From Megalobrama amblycephala (Eukaryota; Chordata; Actinopteri; Cypriniformes; Xenocyprididae), in contig NC_063045.1 of NCBI RefSeq assembly GCF_018812025.1, positions 52,830,579-52,894,578 on the forward strand: DNA of 64,000 nt, given 5' to 3'. Both the position numbers and the translations under genes were made by a program. Positions 35,576 to 46,823 of the stretch are shown piece by piece; positions within the stretch are counted from its first letter, which is position 1; every line of letters starts with the position of its first letter. Under the pieces are notes generated by a model that did not search any database, was not told where the DNA came from, and saw only the letters and a program-made list of their open reading frames with translations.

Positions 35576-36621
35576 AATGGTGGATAAATGTTGAATAGAA
35601 ATATACATATTTCACTCAATAAAATGAGCTCTTAAAAATCCAGTCTAATTAAAAATGAACTGTTTTACGCAATATTTGTGTATGCTATTAGAGTATCACC
35701 TTATAGCAAACAGCAAATGCTAACAGAAACTAATGAAATCAGCTGTAAGTCTCTTTTATGCTCTACGCAAAGACTTTTAGCCTATGAAGAGTGTTCCTAT
35801 AGTGTTTATTACAGCAAGACAGCTCACTAGGTTTTGAATAGATCTACTGTATGTCTTCCTGTCTGTCTCTCTCCGAGTCTTTTTCCTGGTGTCGCAGTGT
35901 GAGGAACCCCAGCTGTGATTGGCAGTACTGACTGTGGCTCCGTTCTCTAATCAGCTTCTCTTGTGTGTATAATCAGTCAGACCTAGGAGAAGTGTGAGCA
36001 GACCCACGACCGCAGTCCCCTGTCGGAGTCCTGATGCATTAACCTTACACCTCTAATGACCAATTCACCCTCTGACAGAGCAGACCAGGAGCCACTTTAG
36101 CTATTTGATCTCAGTTGTGTTAGAGGTTATGCAAGATGAATGAACTGTGTGAACTCTAAACTGTCAAATGAATTGTCATCCACGTTTCTTGCGAGTTTAC
36201 GGAATTTAAGGTTTGCTCACACCAAGAGCTAAATGAAACTGCACAGTGAATAGCAAAACAAAAGCTATTCACACAAAGGGTGAAACCATATATCAATGTG
36301 ATGCATCTTTCAGAATTCCAGCACACGAAAGCTCTCTGTTAGCATTCAGACATTTATGACATTCATGTATGTTTAGTGGAAGTTAAGATTTCAAACTGCC
36401 AAAAAGCATTAATTTAGACAAATTTAAAAAATTATCATTCATTTCATATGCTTCAAACACTATAATAACATGGGGAAAAAAACAATTTCCAAAAATTCTG
36501 CTTTAAAAACGATGTCCAAAACTCACCATGGAAGAGATTTCGTCTTTCATGTTTAATGTATGGAGGGCCTGTGTTGCAAATGAATGTTTGTTTGTGGGAC
36601 TGTCTGTTTAAATAGTGTGTA
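35576..36621. other. Non-coding interval
   Basis: No exon was recognised. About 35860-36130 is less AT-rich and repeat-free, but shows no splice-bounded ORF. Confidence 0.4.
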
Positions 36622-37002
36622 CAGTGGGTACGGAAAGTATTCAGACCCCCTTAAATTTTTCACTCTTTGTTATATTGCAGCCATTTGCTAAAATCATATT
36701 AAGTTAATTTTTTTCCTAATAAATGTACACACAGCACCCCATATTGACAGAAAAACACAGAATTGTTGACATTTTTGCAGATTTATTAAAAAAAAAAAAC
36801 CCATGAAATATCACATGGTCCTATGTATTCAGACCCTTTGCTGTGACACTCATATATTTAACTCAGGTGCTGTCCATTTCTTCTGATCATCCTTGAGATG
36901 GTTCTACACCTTCATTTGAGTCCAGCTGTGTTTGATTATACTGATTGGACTGATTAGGAAAGCCACTCACCTGTCTATATAAGACCTTACAGCTCACAGT
37001 GC

Positions 37003-38262
37003 ATGTCAGAGCAAATGAGAATCATGAGGTCAAAGGAACTGCCTGAAGAGCTCAGAGACAAAATTGTGGCAAAGATCTGGCCAAGGTTACAAAAAAAATT
37101 TCTGCTGCACTTAAGGTTCCTAAAAGCACAGTGGCCTCCAAAATCCTTAAATGGAAGACGTTTGGAACGACTAGAACCCTTCCTAGAGCTGGCTGTCCGG
37201 CCAAACTGAGCTATCGGGGGAGAAGAGCCTTGGTGAGAGAAGTAAAGAAGAACCCAAAGATCACTGTGGCTGAGCTCCAGAGATGCAGTCGGGAGATGGG
37301 AGAAAGTTGTAGAAAGTCAACCATCACTGCAGCCCTCCACCAGTCGGGGCTTTATGGCAGAGTGGCCCGACGGAAGCCTCTCCTCAGTGCAAGACACATG
37401 AAAGCCCACCTGAAGGACTCCAAGATGGTGAGAAATAAGATTCTCTGGTCTGATGAGACCAAGATAGAACTTTTTGGCCTTAATTCTAAGCGGTATGTGT
37501 GGAGAAAACCAGGCACTGCTCATCACCTGTCCAATACAGTCCCAACAGTGAAGCATGGTGGTATCACAAAACAAAAAGCTTATAAAAACAATACAAATTT
37601 TGAAGCTTTTCAAGTTCATGTAACTGCCCTAATAATATGTAGTACTTTGTATCCTATTATTTTTTTTTCTATTTTTTTGTATACATTTCCTTTTTGTATT
37701 TTAGTTATTGTTGGTACTCTTTGTTTTATATGCTCTGATATGTATTACAATGTCTTATATTTGTCATGTAAAATAAAAAAAAAACAAAAAAAAAAAAGTG
37801 AAGCATGGTGGTGGCAGCATCATTCTGTGGGGGTGTTTTTCAGCTGCAGGGAGAGGACGACTGGTTGCAATCAAGGGAAAAATGAATGCGACCAAGTACA
37901 GGGATATCCTGGACGAAAACCTTCTCCAGAGTGCTCAGGACCTCAGACTGGGCCGAAGGTTTACCTTCCAACAAGACAATGACCCTAAGCACACAGCTAA
38001 AATAATGAAGGAGTGGCTTCACAACAACTCTGTGACTCTTCTTGAATGGCCCAGCCAGAGCCCTGACTTAAACCCAATTGAGCATCTCTGGAGAGACCTA
38101 AAAATGGCTGTCCACCAACGTTTACCATCCAACCTGACAGAACCGGAGAGGATCTGCAAGGAGGAATGGCAGAGGATCCCCAAATCCAGGTGTGAAAAAC
38201 TTGTTGCATCTTTCCCAAAAAAGACTCATGGCTGTATTAGATCAAAAGGGTGCTTCTACTAA
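37003..38262 (+). pseudogene. Tc1-like DD34E transposase, broken
   Basis: The N-terminal region ('MRSKELPEELRDKIV') starts in one frame. The rest of the paired DNA-binding domain ('SKILKWKTFGTTRTLPRAG', about 37134-37190) and the catalytic start ('LWSDETKIELFG', about 37441) are in another, so there is a frameshift near 37100. An insertion at 37563-37797 interrupts the protein within 'KHGG'. After it come the second aspartate ('QQDNDPKHTAK') and the glutamate ('DLNPIEHLW'), 34 residues apart. It would cut and paste the element at TA sites if intact. Confidence 0.9.
37563..37797 (+). mobile_element. 235-bp poly(A)-tailed retroinsertion
   Basis: The insert is flanked by the 15-bp direct repeat 'gtgaagcatggtggt' (37548-37562 and 37798-37812), which is single in an intact transposase gene. 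It ends in 'aaaataaa' and an A-rich tail. These are marks of LINE-driven retroposition. The body is AT-rich with no recognisable tRNA-type boxes, so it may be a 5'-truncated LINE or a retroposed transcript fragment. Confidence 0.8.
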
Positions 38263-38544
38263 ATACTGAGCAAAGGGTCTGAATACTTAGGACCATGTGA
38301 TATTTCAGTTTTTCTTTTTTAATAAATCTGCAAAAATGTCAACAATTCTGTGTTTTTCTGTCAATATGGGGTGCTGTGTGTACATTAATGAGGAAAAACT
38401 TGAACTTAAATGATTTTAGCAAATGGCTGCAATATAATAAAGAGTGAAAAATTTAAGGGGGTCTGAATACTTTCCGTACCCACTGTATGTGTTTGTACTG
38501 AGCTATTCACCTCTAAAAACACAGATCTTTCTTCTCTGTTTCGG

Positions 38545-38671
38545 ATGAGAGAAGACGGGATGGTGCGAACAGTTCTGTCGGCATGCCAGATCCAGAGATA
38601 CGTCTCCCGTAGCAACAGAAGAGCTTCAAAGTCCAACCGTGGCTTTGTCACCTTGTCAAATCACCGCAAAG
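38545..38671 (+). CDS. Weak candidate exon of an unidentified gene
   Basis: The segment is open from ATG 38545 (alternative ATG 38560) to a plausible donor, AAAG followed by GTAACC, at 38671. It encodes a basic peptide with 'YVSRSNRRASKSNRGF'. GC content is higher than in its surroundings. The opposite strand is also open, no homologue is recognised and no partner exon was found. It could be a first coding exon or chance. Confidence 0.22.
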
Positions 38672-39533
38672 GTAACCAGTACAACACCTAAACAACTTCA
38701 CAAACTGCAGCTACAGCTGAAATACACATAGCTTTAGCAGAGTTCCTCATTAACTGCACTAATTGCTGCAATTAAATGGGCGTAATTACTTTTAGCACAG
38801 ATATCTCCTAACATCTTAAACGCCCCTTGAGATTTTGACTGGTAAGTCCTTTTTTATTGTATTCAGTGTCAGAACCTTCAGAGCCAAAGGGAGGGTGTCA
38901 AACCTGAGAGATGAGGCCAGAAAAAGTCAGTATAGCATGATCATAAAGTGATTTGAAGGCTTAGACTCACACAACTTTATCTAGATATCTACATAGTACA
39001 ACCAACAGTCCATTTACTGATTTTCTGACACATATTGCACACAAAAATGCAAGCTCTGCCCTGATTGGCTGGCTTAAGCAGTCTCCAAGAGTCAGGATCT
39101 ATTGGTTTTTACCAGTCCAACTGGCTTACATATTCCTCAGATCTGAAAGTAATTCAAATATGAGGCACTTAAACTGATAACAAGAAAAAAATGCAATCAG
39201 CTATCTGTGTTTCTGCCTATGAAGGAGGAACGCAGGGAGAAAAGTCTCAAACTGAAGAACATCAACAGTGCATTTATTACAGCATGACAGAATTCAGATG
39301 CTCTGGGCATCGATCGCAGCAGCCGTTTCAAGTACATTGACATCTGAACGCTGCAACAAAAAGACGCCATGAAACCTCCATTTGTCCTGGAGACTTTGAG
39401 AGCCCAGTGTCCTCTGCTCTGATCCTGCCAAAACACAGAGCCTCTTATTTGACAAATGAGCTCAAGGGATCTTCAGACACCTTTCCCTGTCACTTTATTT
39501 AAAGACACTGGGCAGTTGTCAGCATTTCTAAGA
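38672..39533. other. Non-coding interval
   Basis: Nothing supportable was seen. A 79-residue minus-strand ORF at 39197-39436 has no known features. Confidence 0.4.
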
Positions 39534-40760
39534 ATGAACAAAAATGCAAAAATATTTCATATACAGCATATTACAGCATAGATGTCTGCTTAGAATATTA
39601 ACAACCACTCAGTAATATCACAAAATGTTCATATTAAAAGGAGATATCAGAATAAATGCAATTACATTTTTAAAGGTGACCTAGAATTAAAAATTGAATT
39701 TACCTTGGCATAGTTAAATAACAAGAGTTCAGTACATGGAAATGACATACAGTGAGTCTCAAACTCCATTGTTTCCTCCTTCTTATATAAATCTCATTTG
39801 TTTAAAAGACCTCCGAAGAACAGGCGAATCTCAACATAACACTGATTGTGACGCAACAGTCGGGATCATTAATATGTACGCCCCCAATATTTGCATGTGC
39901 CAGCTCATGTTCAAGGCATTAGACAAGGGCAGAACGTCTGGATGTGCACAGCAGAATCACATGATCCATGATATCATGATATTTTTTGTGATATTTGTAA
40001 ATTGTCTTTCTAAATGTTTCGTTAGCATGTTGCTAATGTACTGTTAAATGTGGTTAAAGTTACCATCGTTTCTTACTGTATTCACAGAGACAAGACTGTC
40101 GTTATTTTCATTTTTTAAACATTTTTTGCAGTCTGTATAATTCATAAACACAACTTCATTCTTCATAAATCTCTCCAACAGTGTGTAATGTTAGCTTTAG
40201 CCACGGAGCACCATCAAACTCATTCAGAATCAAATGTAAACATCCAAATAAATACCATACTTACGTGATTAGACATGCTGCATGACGAACACTTAGTAAA
40301 GATCCATTTTGAGGGTTATATTAGCTGTGTGAACTTTGTTTATGCCGTTTAAGGCAAGCGTGAGCTCCGGGGGCGGGGAGCATGAGAATTTAAAGGGGCC
40401 GCAGCCTGAATCGGCGCATATTTAATGATGCCCCAAAATAGGCAGTTAAAAAAATGAATTAAAAAAATCTATGGGTTATTTTGAGCTGAAACTTCACAGA
40501 CACATTCAGGGGACACCTTAGACTTACATTACATCTTGTGAAAACACGTTCTACGGCACCTTTAAATAAACACAAACTTCAGACACTTGACCCCCAATTT
40601 CAAATCACTTAAAGTGCCCCTATCATGCTTTTTTGAATATCACCTTTCATGCAGTGTGTAATGTAGTTGAATTTAAAAGGTCTGCAAAGTTTTAAAGTTC
40701 AAAGTGAAATAATAACAAATAAAGTTATTGTCTCCTAAAAGAAAGAATCGGTTCTGAACT
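39534..40760 (+). repeat. Duplicated segment, copy 2 (filled site)
   Basis: 39534-39673 and 40562-40760 together match 34888-35216. The interruption is exactly the TTAA element at 39674-40561 plus one TTAA. The copy also carries a short local duplication ('acagcatattacagcata'). Confidence 0.85.
39674..40561 (-). mobile_element. TTAA-flanked element, family 'AGGTGCC', copy 3
   Basis: 888 bp, inverted relative to copy 1, with TTAA at 39670-39673 and 40562-40565. The empty site at 34888-35216 confirms both the boundaries and the TTAA duplication. Confidence 0.92.
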
Positions 40761-41241
40761 GCTGAAACCCCTTACAAAAAAAGAAGTTTATTCAAGTGTG
40801 CTATTAGTATACTTATTTTAAACTAAAAATAAGAAAGTATACTGTCAAAAAACAAAACAAAAAAAAAACACTCAAGTATACAGGACTTCACAGAGATCAA
40901 ATTTCTTCAAATAAAAAACAAGTATTTCAAAATGCAGTACTTTTTCCTTTTAATGAAGAAGGCAAGAATAGACCATTATAGCCTTCGTAAAAAATATCCT
41001 TAGTGTATTTTAAGACGTACCCTGTTCTGCATTCTGAATCGGAGGCAGAGGAAGCCATCAGGATACTAAATAATGAAATGTCACACATAACAAGAGGGGG
41101 ATTAGGAGGCCAACGGACTTGTGGCATTTTAAAAGTCAAAATGTCAACTTGTAATCTTCCTCTTAAATATACCAATTTTATGGTTGTGTGGCTGCAGGTG
41201 CCTGGCATGTTAAGAGCATCAGCTTTGCGCTTTCAAGAGGA

Positions 41242-41287
41242 TCAGCGAGTATTGATGCCCAGGAAGTCGATGTCGCCGCCCTTTAGG
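41242..41287 (-). CDS. Weak candidate terminal exon
   Basis: On the minus strand a good acceptor ('caagtgtttttatttcag') precedes 46 bp that read 'LKGGDIDFLGINTR' and then TGA. The acceptor is convincing and the peptide looks like an ordinary C terminus, but it is too short to identify and no preceding exon was found. It is a possible last exon of a minus-strand gene such as the one at 45796-46911, though it does not resemble the Ac45 C terminus. Confidence 0.25.
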
Positions 41288-41949
41288 CTGAAATAAAAAC
41301 ACTTGAAATCAATACAAGAACCATCACAGCATGCTGACTGAATAAAGGGTTTTAAATGCCTTTTTGACACAAAAGGAAATGTGTGTGGCATACTTTAAGT
41401 GTTTTGCATGGTCACACAGATAAAACGCTACAATAAATGGTTCCAGACACATTATACTTTCTGTCCTCTATAATCTGCTGCATTTCTTTACGATAAAAGG
41501 CCATCGCAGAACGGCCTGCCATTGCTTTTGGTTCAAAGCTGTATGCCACAAAGCAATTCATCCAACCTAACCTCCCATTTATATTTGATGGATGAATCGG
41601 AAGTAACATCAGCCACGATTTTGGTTAGGATGGCTGTGTTAGCCCCTACTGGTAGATTTCTGCTCTTCTTCTGTGTAAATTAGGAACACATGAAGTACAT
41701 AAACCATCAACAGAGAACAAAGTTCTCTCAGAAGAGCCCAAAAGACTAAGATCTTTCCGTTTCTGTGAGAGACAGCAAAGGGACAGTTAGCACCACCTGC
41801 AGAGTTCAGACAGCTTGAGGATATTAGGTTATGTTCAGACTGCAGGCAAATACTATTTTTTTTCTTCAAATAATATCTTTTCAGGAAGACTGTTAACACT
41901 ATTAATCAAATATGTGATCAAATATGATTTGTGTGTCCAGACCAACCTA

Positions 41950-42775
41950 CAGTGCGGGGTAGATTACTTACAAATTGTAATCAGTTACTGATTCCAAATT
42001 ACAAGACAAAAATTGTAGTTAGTAACATAATCTGTTACATTATACATTTTAGGTAATATAATCGGACTACTTTTAGATTACTTTTAGATTACTTTACCTA
42101 CAGTAACTCGTTTATCACATTGATTTGAATAGGATAATCTACACTGACATGCCGACAAGACATGATATTTGATATGAAACAAAGTCTGAAATTTTGTCAT
42201 TTTTTAAAGAAATTCAAACAATAAATACCATCTTTAATGTGGCATGACAGATCACTGTAGTGCCTCAGTTCAAGCAGTTCATCTCTTCCTACTAGTTACA
42301 GCATGAAAAAAACCTGAATGAACATCAGAAAGTATGTTGTTTCAACCACGGAAAGACATCAATACACACCATTTTTCAAGTTAAAGTCGACTGACGTTAA
42401 TCTACTAAGTCTCCTGTCTGGTTTGTTTGTTGTACAAAATGGCAGACTCAGTGTTATGATTGGTCAGATCAGCTGTCAATCAAACTCATGGTGAAGGGTG
42501 AATTCCACAAACCTGAAAGACCTTCTGAACATATAAAGCAGTAGGCTTTTTAAAAAGTAAATTTTAAAAGATAAAAAAGTAGTAGTAGGGAGAATTCATG
42601 AATTATTAATAATTTACTGCTATTGTGAGAACAACATGTAATCATGTAATCAATAAAAAAGTAACTGTAGTCTGATTACAAGCATTTTACAAATTTAATA
42701 TAATCTAATTACAAGTACTTTATGTTACAAGTAACATAATCCAGATTTTATGTAATCAGTTACTACCCAGCACTG
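41950..42775. mobile_element. hAT-type MITE with 8-bp target duplication
   Basis: It starts CAGTGCGGGGTA, ends TACCCAGCACTG, and is flanked by the exact 8-bp direct repeat CCAACCTA (41942-41949 and 42776-42783). CAG...CTG ends with 8-bp duplications define hAT transposons. 826 bp, non-coding. Confidence 0.92.
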
Positions 42776-42966
42776 CCAACCTATCTGCATGGGTTGCTTT
42801 GATAACGACATAGGTGTACCCATGTGACAAGGCTTTCAAAATGGATTCAGGAGAAATGGTGCCCTGCAGAACTCCTCTGTCGTACAGGAAAATGACAAAA
42901 TCTTTGGACATACCATTTGAACATTTCCGTCACCAGTTTTGACATTATTGGTGTGTGTCGTGTTAA

Positions 42967-43926
42967 AGGTGCCCTAGAACTAGTTCTAACAAGATGTAAT
43001 ATAAATCTAGGGTGTCCCCTGAATGTGTCTGTGAAGTTTCAGCTCAAAATACCCCATAGATTTTTTTAAATTAATTTTTTTAACTGCCTATTTTCAGCCA
43101 TAATTATATATGCACCGATTTAGCATGCGGCCCCTTTAAATCTGGCGCTCCCCCGCCCACGAGCTCGCTACTGCCTTAAACAGCATTTAAACAAAGTTCA
43201 CACAGCTAATATAACCCTCAAAATGGATCTTTACATAGTGTTCGTCATTCATGCTGCATGTATGCGTCGGATCATGTGAGTATAGTATTTATTTGGATGT
43301 TTACATTTGATTCTGAACGAGTTTGAGGCTGTGCTCAGTGGCTTAAGCTAAATTTACACACTGTTGGAGAGATTTATAAAGAATGAAGTTGTGTTTTTGA
43401 ATTATACAGACTGCAAGTTTAAAAAATAAAAATAATGACGGCTCTTGTCTCCGTGAATACAGTAAGAAACGATGGTAGCTTTAACCACATTTAACAGTAC
43501 ATTAGCAACATGCTAACGAAACATTTATAAAGACAATTTACAAATATCACTAAAAATATCATGTTATCTTGGATCATGTCAGTTATTATTGCTCCATCTG
43601 CCATTTTTCGCTGTTGTCCTTGCTTGCTTACCTAGTCTGATGATTCAGCTGTGCACATCCAGACGTTTTGCCCTTGTCTAATGCATTGAACATGGGCTGG
43701 CATATGTAAATATTGGGGGTGTACATATTAATGATCCCGACTGTTACATAACAGTCTGTGTTATGTTGAGATTCGCCTGTTCTTCGGAGGTCTTTTAAAC
43801 AAATGAGATTTATATTAGAAGGAGGAAGCAATGGAGTTTAAAACTCAGCGTATGTCTTTTCCATGTACTGAACTCTTGTTATTCAACTATGCCAAGGTAA
43901 ATTCAATTTTTCATTCGATGGCACCT
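42967..43926 (+). mobile_element. TTAA-flanked element, family 'AGGTGCC', copy 4
   Basis: 960 bp, same orientation as copy 1, with TTAA at 42963-42966 and 43927-43930. Confidence 0.9.
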
Positions 43927-43930
43927 TTAA

Positions 43931-44251
43931 GAGATGACCAACACGAATGAAGAGACGGCGCCAACTCCTGTGAGGACTTCAGAAGACGCAATCATCTGGA
44001 TCAACATGCACATTGCCCAATTTCTATATCCTAATTATTGTTAATGTAATTCATTTTTCCAGGAGCTCATTGCTTCTACCATCAGTTAAACTGCTAACAG
44101 TGATTGTAAATTAATTGCCTAAATTATTACATTATTTGCTAACTGCATTCTTTAAATTGTAATGTTGACATGCATTCTCTGTAAAGCTGCTTTGAAATGA
44201 TATGTATCATGAAAAGCGCTATACAAATAAATGTGAATTGAATTGAATTGA
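43931..44251 (+). mobile_element. LINE/SINE-like 3' fragment with (TTGAA)n tail
   Basis: It ends 'gcgctatacaaataaatg' and then repeats of 'gaatt'. This is the 3' end shape of fish L2-type LINEs and their partner SINEs, from memory. A related end occurs near 59515-59580. Confidence 0.5.
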
Positions 44252-44488
44252 AGAGTGACGCAAAAGACAGTTTGAAATCCGGTTGAGCAGCCAAAGCGTC
44301 CAAACTGAGACACACTGTAAAAATCTGATTGGAATCGCCTCCATATGTGGTTTGAATCAGATTTGAAAAAAAATCTGATTTCATGTGTTTTTTATTTTTT
44401 TACCTTTTTGTCCATACTTTCAAAAACCCATCTGGATAAAATCTTGATATGCAAAAATTCAGATTTTTGCTGGCAGTCTGAACATGGC

Positions 44489-45772
44489 CTCAGAGAGCAT
44501 TCTGCCATAATGACTCTCATTTACAAGCCATAAACTGACAAAGCACCAGACTAATTATGTCAACTAGCAGCTTCTGAATAGCCCTTGATCAAGCTAATCA
44601 CCAGCAATCCAAAAAACAGGTGTTGAACAATTTCAAACCCTCCCCTGAAATCAGGGGTATGAAAGGCAGAAATTGAAACCCTCAGACTGTTTCCATGCTT
44701 CTGTTTTTGAATAGCCAGAATACGCGATGATGAGTCTCGCAAGGAATTATGAAAGGATCTGATAAGAAAGCTGCAGCAAAATGAATTCAGAAATAGACCT
44801 TTGAAAAGACCTAGTGCAACACTTCAAAATGACTTCACATACTTCTGCCTGCATAGAAATACATTTCCCTCCAGCTGCCTAAATGACTCATTCACTCTCA
44901 AATACTTATGAAACTTCCATTAACGGCTCAAAAAGTCACAATGACATTAACTATTTAGCACCTAAAATGTATTTTCAAATCATGAAACCATAACTCAATT
45001 TATAATTTGTAATCATAACATTAAAAAGCACACTGATGGAGGAATCTACATTATGATATGCAAAGCATGCACAGTTTAGTAACAGCTCACTGTCTTATAG
45101 CCGAATTAATGTAATAAATGTCAAAATGTGCAACAAGATTCACCATGATTAAAAAAAAAAAAACACAAAAATGTCCTATAATGAGGGAAAAACCCACATA
45201 TAAGACCAAGCAGAAAATTACATTATGTAACGTGCATGCCTGCAAGTCACCGGAAGATTCATTTAATGCTACATTTGTAAACAGAAACGTCAGTTTCTTT
45301 AAAAATGTCTCAGTGATTTTAACGGTAGTGGATGTAGAAGTTTCTAGACTTTACAACAAAGAGCAAAGCAGTACTATAAAAAGTCAATGACATTATATTT
45401 CCATTTATTTATTTTAGTAATTAGACTATCAACCACCTCAGTTTTTTTGTTTATGTTGAAATACTATCACTGTCATCTGCTTTAATTCAATGAGTTTCAA
45501 AAGCTTGCATAAATTATAATGTATAATTTAAAAGAGTGCATATTTTATTCATGTTTAAGTCCATTTGTGCAATTCCAACTGTCTCACCATTGCAGAATTT
45601 GTACTTATAAAGCAAGCATGAGCCCACAGGATAGTACAGGCGGTATATATCTCATTATCACAACACAACATATGGCTGCTAAACATGCTGTCTCTAAATG
45701 AAATATAAACAGCAACAATACATTGACTTATGAAGCAGCTTTATTCTAAAAAACCTCTGTGCCATCTGCAGT
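44489..45772. other. Interval below the Ac45-like exons; no further exon recognised
   Basis: The next exons of the minus-strand gene should be here or further left. None was identified with confidence. Confidence 0.4.
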
Positions 45773-45795
45773 CTATCCATATCTGTTAAAATGAC

Positions 45796-45951
45796 CTGAA
45801 TAAGCTGAGATAGAGTCTCGTAAAAACAACACAACTTTGCTGGTTTCATAAACAGGTCTGTTCAGGACGGTGGCAATGTAATCTTCAGGATTAGTGTCAT
45901 TATCTTCTGCTGCAGGGACCCACAGCACAATCACTCTGTCCCGCTGTAACA
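45796..45951 (-). CDS. Ac45 (ATP6AP1)-like gene, second exon
   Basis: The acceptor 'atatcggtgcag' precedes a 156-bp open segment. Its first two bases complete the codon split at the end of exon 1, so the frame runs through. It encodes 'VIVLWVPAAEDNDTNPEDY' and then 'SKVVLFLRDSISAYS'. The order is short signal peptide, a 'V-x-LVLW' strand about 5 residues into the mature chain, then a 'NVLLFLQDKLS..AYGG'-like strand. This matches the start of the luminal domain of ATP6AP1, the accessory subunit that guides the vacuolar proton pump. It is divergent and could be the ATP6AP1L paralogue. The donor taken here (GTCATT) is weak; without splicing the frame stops at a TAG (45773-45775). Confidence 0.5.
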
Positions 45952-46619
45952 CTGCACCGATATTTGACTTGTGAAATGGTGCAAATTGAGGCTACAGATT
46001 CGATATATCTCATTTTCGAGGCGAAAAATGTTATGGTTCGTCTCTGGAGCAACGAGCGACGCTTGTCTAAAATAGGCTACTTTTTAAAAAATAATTTTTT
46101 TAAACAAAAACAATATTTTAATGATGTGATAATGAGAGTACTCGTTTTGCTACATTCAATCCGATACTACAGTAGTCGATCGACGTGCTCGAAGCAGCGT
46201 ACTGTTTCTATGGTTACTGCCAGAGACGAACGCGACTTATGTGCGCAAATGTATATTTGTGTGCAAAAAACCAACGCGTAATGTAACTTTTGTGATTGTT
46301 TAAACTTATAATGTTTATAAAATACAATAATATGCCCCCTTATACTTACAGGACCACCTCAACATTTTGTTTTGCCTTACTTTGGGGGGTTCATGTTATT
46401 CACAGACGGACTCTCTCTAGGCGTTGTGTCGCATATCGCGCCCTTTCAAGAAGTAACTTAAAGTTAGGCATCTCGAACCGAATTCTGCGCTTGTTTTTAT
46501 TTACTTATTTTGAACGCAACATCACATCAACGTGAACAGCTCCTGACATTTCTTTCAACACTCTACAGATGAAGTTTATTTATGACAGTTTCGTGCAGAT
46601 TTCTGTTGGAGTAGTACAT

Positions 46620-46753
46620 CACGTGATCAACGAACCTCTTAAATTGTCTCAATATTTATGCGTAATTTGTAATTAGCATTGGTGTGGCGCTTACTAAGAA
46701 ATCCTTTGCTAGTAAAGCCCCAGATAGCAGGTACAAGCTCAATTAATCACGTG
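46620..46753. promoter_or_regulatory. Two CACGTG E-boxes near the Ac45-like first exon
   Basis: CACGTG at 46620-46625 (context ATCACGTGAT) and 46748-46753 (context ATCACGTGCC) lie in intron 1, within 300 bp of the first coding exon. Lysosomal and V-ATPase genes are often controlled by TFEB/TFE3 at GTCACGTGAC-type sites. These are near but imperfect matches. Confidence 0.3.
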
Positions 46754-46823
46754 CCCAAGATGAATATCTAACTCTATTAATTACATACAGCAGCATTAGT
46801 AGTACTTAAAAATAAATACTAAC

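Larger units (their letters stand above)
36622..38485 (+). mobile_element. Tc1-like DNA transposon, defective
   Basis: The terminal inverted repeats begin 'cagtgggtacggaaagtatt' and are exactly mirrored at the right end. They are flanked by the TA target duplication (36620-36621 and 38486-38487), and the inner parts of both ends also match ('aacaattctgtgtttttctg'). At 1,864 bp it is a 1.6-kb Tc1-type element enlarged by a 235-bp insertion. It encodes a DD34E transposase, now broken. Confidence 0.93.
41827..44488. mobile_element. Outer inverted-repeat element containing nested insertions
   Basis: The left terminus 'ggttatgttcagactg' and right terminus 'cagtctgaacatggcc' are inverse with few mismatches. 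Own sequence is seen at 41827-41949, 42776-42962 and 44252-44488. The remainder is a hAT-type MITE, a TTAA element and a LINE/SINE-like tail. The family is not named here. Confidence 0.6.

Noticed and set aside
37131..37982. 283-residue continuous ORF in the Tc1 element
   Set aside because: Only its first half is transposase; the rest is a chance reading through the poly(A)-tailed insertion.
41412..41899. Minus-strand ORFs with a good-looking acceptor near 41775 ('tgctgtctctcacag')
   Set aside because: No frame continues the Ac45-like gene in phase, and the peptides do not resemble the family despite a superficial 'ILVFW'.
42780..42960. Open minus-strand stretch that looks coding
   Set aside because: It lies inside the outer inverted-repeat element (41827-44488) and has no start, splice sites or known domain.
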